Assembly: GCA_938028705.1 (NCBI GenBank)
Contig: CALIZI010000113.1
Span: forward strand, 1-53,848
Direction of reading: 5' to 3'
DNA: 53,848 nucleotides
Origin: an uncultured Saprospiraceae bacterium
Lineage (GTDB): Bacteria > Bacteroidota > Bacteroidia > Chitinophagales > Saprospiraceae
A model generated the notes under the pieces. The model ran no database searches and had not been told where the DNA came from. It saw only the letters and a program-made list of their open reading frames with translations. Positions 52,645-53,848 of this stretch are shown here, one piece after another. The number at the start of each line of letters is the position of its first letter. The stretch's first letter is position 1. The position numbers and the translations under genes were made by a program.

Positions 52645-53430
52645 TCACCAAGATTTTGTTCTGCCGCCGTCCACAGTTATATTTGTTCCGGTAATATAAG
52701 AAGCAGCAGGAGAAGCCAAAAACGCCACCACATCTGCAATCTCTTTCGGACTGCCAAATCGCTGCATAGGAACATAAGATTTCATCGTTTCGGTCATTTC
52801 TTTGATGCTTGTATTGGCTTTTTTTGCTTTGATAGCAATGATTTCGTCAAGCCGACCTGTCATCGTAAAACCGGGCAACAAATTATTGACCGTAATGCCA
52901 AAAGGAGCGAGTTCGCCAGCCATTGTTTTCGCCCAATTTGCTACTGCACCGCGTGTGGTATTCGACACACCTAAGCCGGGAATCGGCTCTTTCACAGAGG
53001 TCGAAATGACATTGATAATGCGTCCGTAATTAGCAGCTTTCATGCCTTCCAAAACGGCTTTAGTCAGGATTTGATTGCAAAGTACATGATTATGAAATGC
53101 TTGTACAAATGCCTGTATATCAGCCTGATGTATCAATCCGCTTGCCGGTCCACCGGTATTATTAATCAAAATATGAATGGGTCGGTCATTCACCAATTCA
53201 TTAATATTTGATTGTACATTGTCGCTATTTGAGAAGTCAATCACGCGATAATCGTGCTGTTGATTATTGGGTGTAGGAAGGCTCTCCAAAGCTGCTTTAA
53301 GTTTATCTTCGCTGCGTGAAATTAGTGTCACTCGTGCGCCCAATTCTGCCAATGATTCTGCCACAGCTTTGCCGATACCTTTGCTGCTGCCTCCCACAAA
53401 AGCATTTTTTCCTGCTAAATTTATATTCAT
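52645..53430 (-). CDS. SDR family oxidoreductase with altered active site
   Basis: 261 residues, Rossmann fold. The cofactor loop [13 protein letters not shown] near residue 10 and the NNTGG motif (residues about 88-92) are those of classical SDRs, and the C-terminal end has GTNITVDGG. The active site is unusual: where most members have Y-x-x-x-K, this one reads [14 protein letters not shown], so Tyr and Lys are replaced by Ser and Arg. I recall a subgroup of annotated 3-oxoacyl-ACP reductase-like proteins with the same S-N-T-x-R pattern, so this is probably a real subfamily and not decay. Substrate unknown; it may not be a conventional ketoreductase. It sits behind mreB without obvious link. 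Confidence 0.85.
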   Translation of the reverse strand: MNINLAGKNAFVGGSSKGIGKAVAESLAELGARVTLISRSEDKLKAALESLPTPNNQQHDYRVIDFSNSDNVQSNINELVNDRPIHILINNTGGPASGLIHQADIQAFVQAFHNHVLCNQILTKAVLEGMKAANYGRIINVISTSVKEPIPGLGVSNTTRGAVANWAKTMAGELAPFGITVNNLLPGFTMTGRLDEIIAIKAKKANTSIKEMTETMKSYVPMQRFGSPKEIADVVAFLASPAASYITGTNITVDGGRTKSW

Positions 53431-53848
53431 TTTAAATATATTTTATTTTTAAAAATTTTAATATAGAAAATCATATTATGTATTGAAAATTTGCACAAAA
53501 TTACCAATTTATAATTACAGGTTTTAAAAACTCCGAAAGTGTTTGTAATTTGCATCTGACAAAACTGTTTTGGGATTGTTTGAAAAGTTGAAAAATATAA
53601 TACTTTATTTGTTTTTTTATTTTATAAATAATTTATTTTTAAATAAATTTAAATCATTTAAAATAATAATATTTTTATCAATCCTGTTTGTACTAATTAC
53701 ATTGTTAAAAAAGTTTCTTTACAAATTAAAATTAATGTAAAATGTAAAATATCAAATTTAAAATGTAAAAGTTGTAGGACGCAATACAAATACATTTTTT
53801 CGTATTTAATTGATTTTTAAATTATTATAAAGTAAAAAAAACAAGAAT
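53431..53848. other. AT-rich right end of the window
   Basis: Mostly A/T. Contains TAATGTAAAATGTAAAATAT and AAAATGTAAAAGTTGTAGGA (53734-53780), the reverse complement of the block at 30982-31035. TAATTTTG on the minus strand (53503-53496) is a possible -7 box for the SDR gene with no TTG partner. No gene seen. Confidence 0.5.

Overview
The window comes from a member of the Bacteroidota. The evidence is several type IX secretion (T9SS) C-terminal sorting domains, SprB repeats, a DUF3127 protein, promoters of the TTG-(about 20)-TAnnTTTG type, AT-rich intergenic DNA, and KDO and mreBCD genes of the expected kind. I cannot place it below phylum; a Saprospira-like lineage is a guess from the style of the secreted proteins.

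Layout. (1) 1-9026, all minus strand: a giant RHS/YD-repeat protein with a C-terminal domain that looks like a caspase-type (clan CD) peptidase, a one-base-spaced lipoprotein gene that is the likely immunity gene, a terminator, and an orphan RHS-core cassette running off the left edge. (2) 9821-13092: a DUF3127 OB-fold protein and a secreted metzincin protease. (3) 13093-14770: a pile of short non-coding mobile elements (MITE-like). (4) 14771-17111: a secreted thioredoxin-fold protein, a candidate structured RNA, four tRNA or tRNA-like genes (two atypical) and a terminator. (5) 17112-25540: acyl-CoA dehydrogenase, RNase R, an unknown protein, a histidine kinase, MarC and KdsB. (6) 26201-30103: a 1300-residue M36 protease. 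(7) 30104-34044: more MITEs, an SRPBCC protein, and a minus-strand group made of a MORN-like lipoprotein, DAHP synthase and an XRE-KdsC fusion. (8) 34451-40694: a CUB/FN3/SprB surface protein and a helical unknown. (9) 41400-47108: an operon of two trimeric beta-helix-like surface proteins and an M43 protease, then a further T9SS cargo. (10) 47331-53430: mrdA, mreD, mreC, mreB and an SDR oxidoreductase.

Links between genes. A module of about 240 residues ending in a dockerin-like calcium-loop pair forms the C-terminus of both the M12B-like and M36 proteases, and is also inserted in a loop of the giant RHS protein. These three therefore appear to share one surface or processing route distinct from the classical T9SS tail found on the other secreted proteins here. 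kdsB and the kdsC fusion both serve KDO (lipopolysaccharide) synthesis. mreBCD and mrdA form the cell-shape cluster, without rodA.

Non-coding DNA is unusually rich. At least four MITE-like families are present with terminal inverted repeats. Most copies have clean target duplications of 4, 8 or 9 bp. One sits exactly on a stop codon and one immediately after a stop codon. In addition, a dozen intergenic spacers are built of degenerate 8-12 bp units arranged as inverted arms around an AT-rich centre. No transposase, CRISPR array or rRNA is visible.
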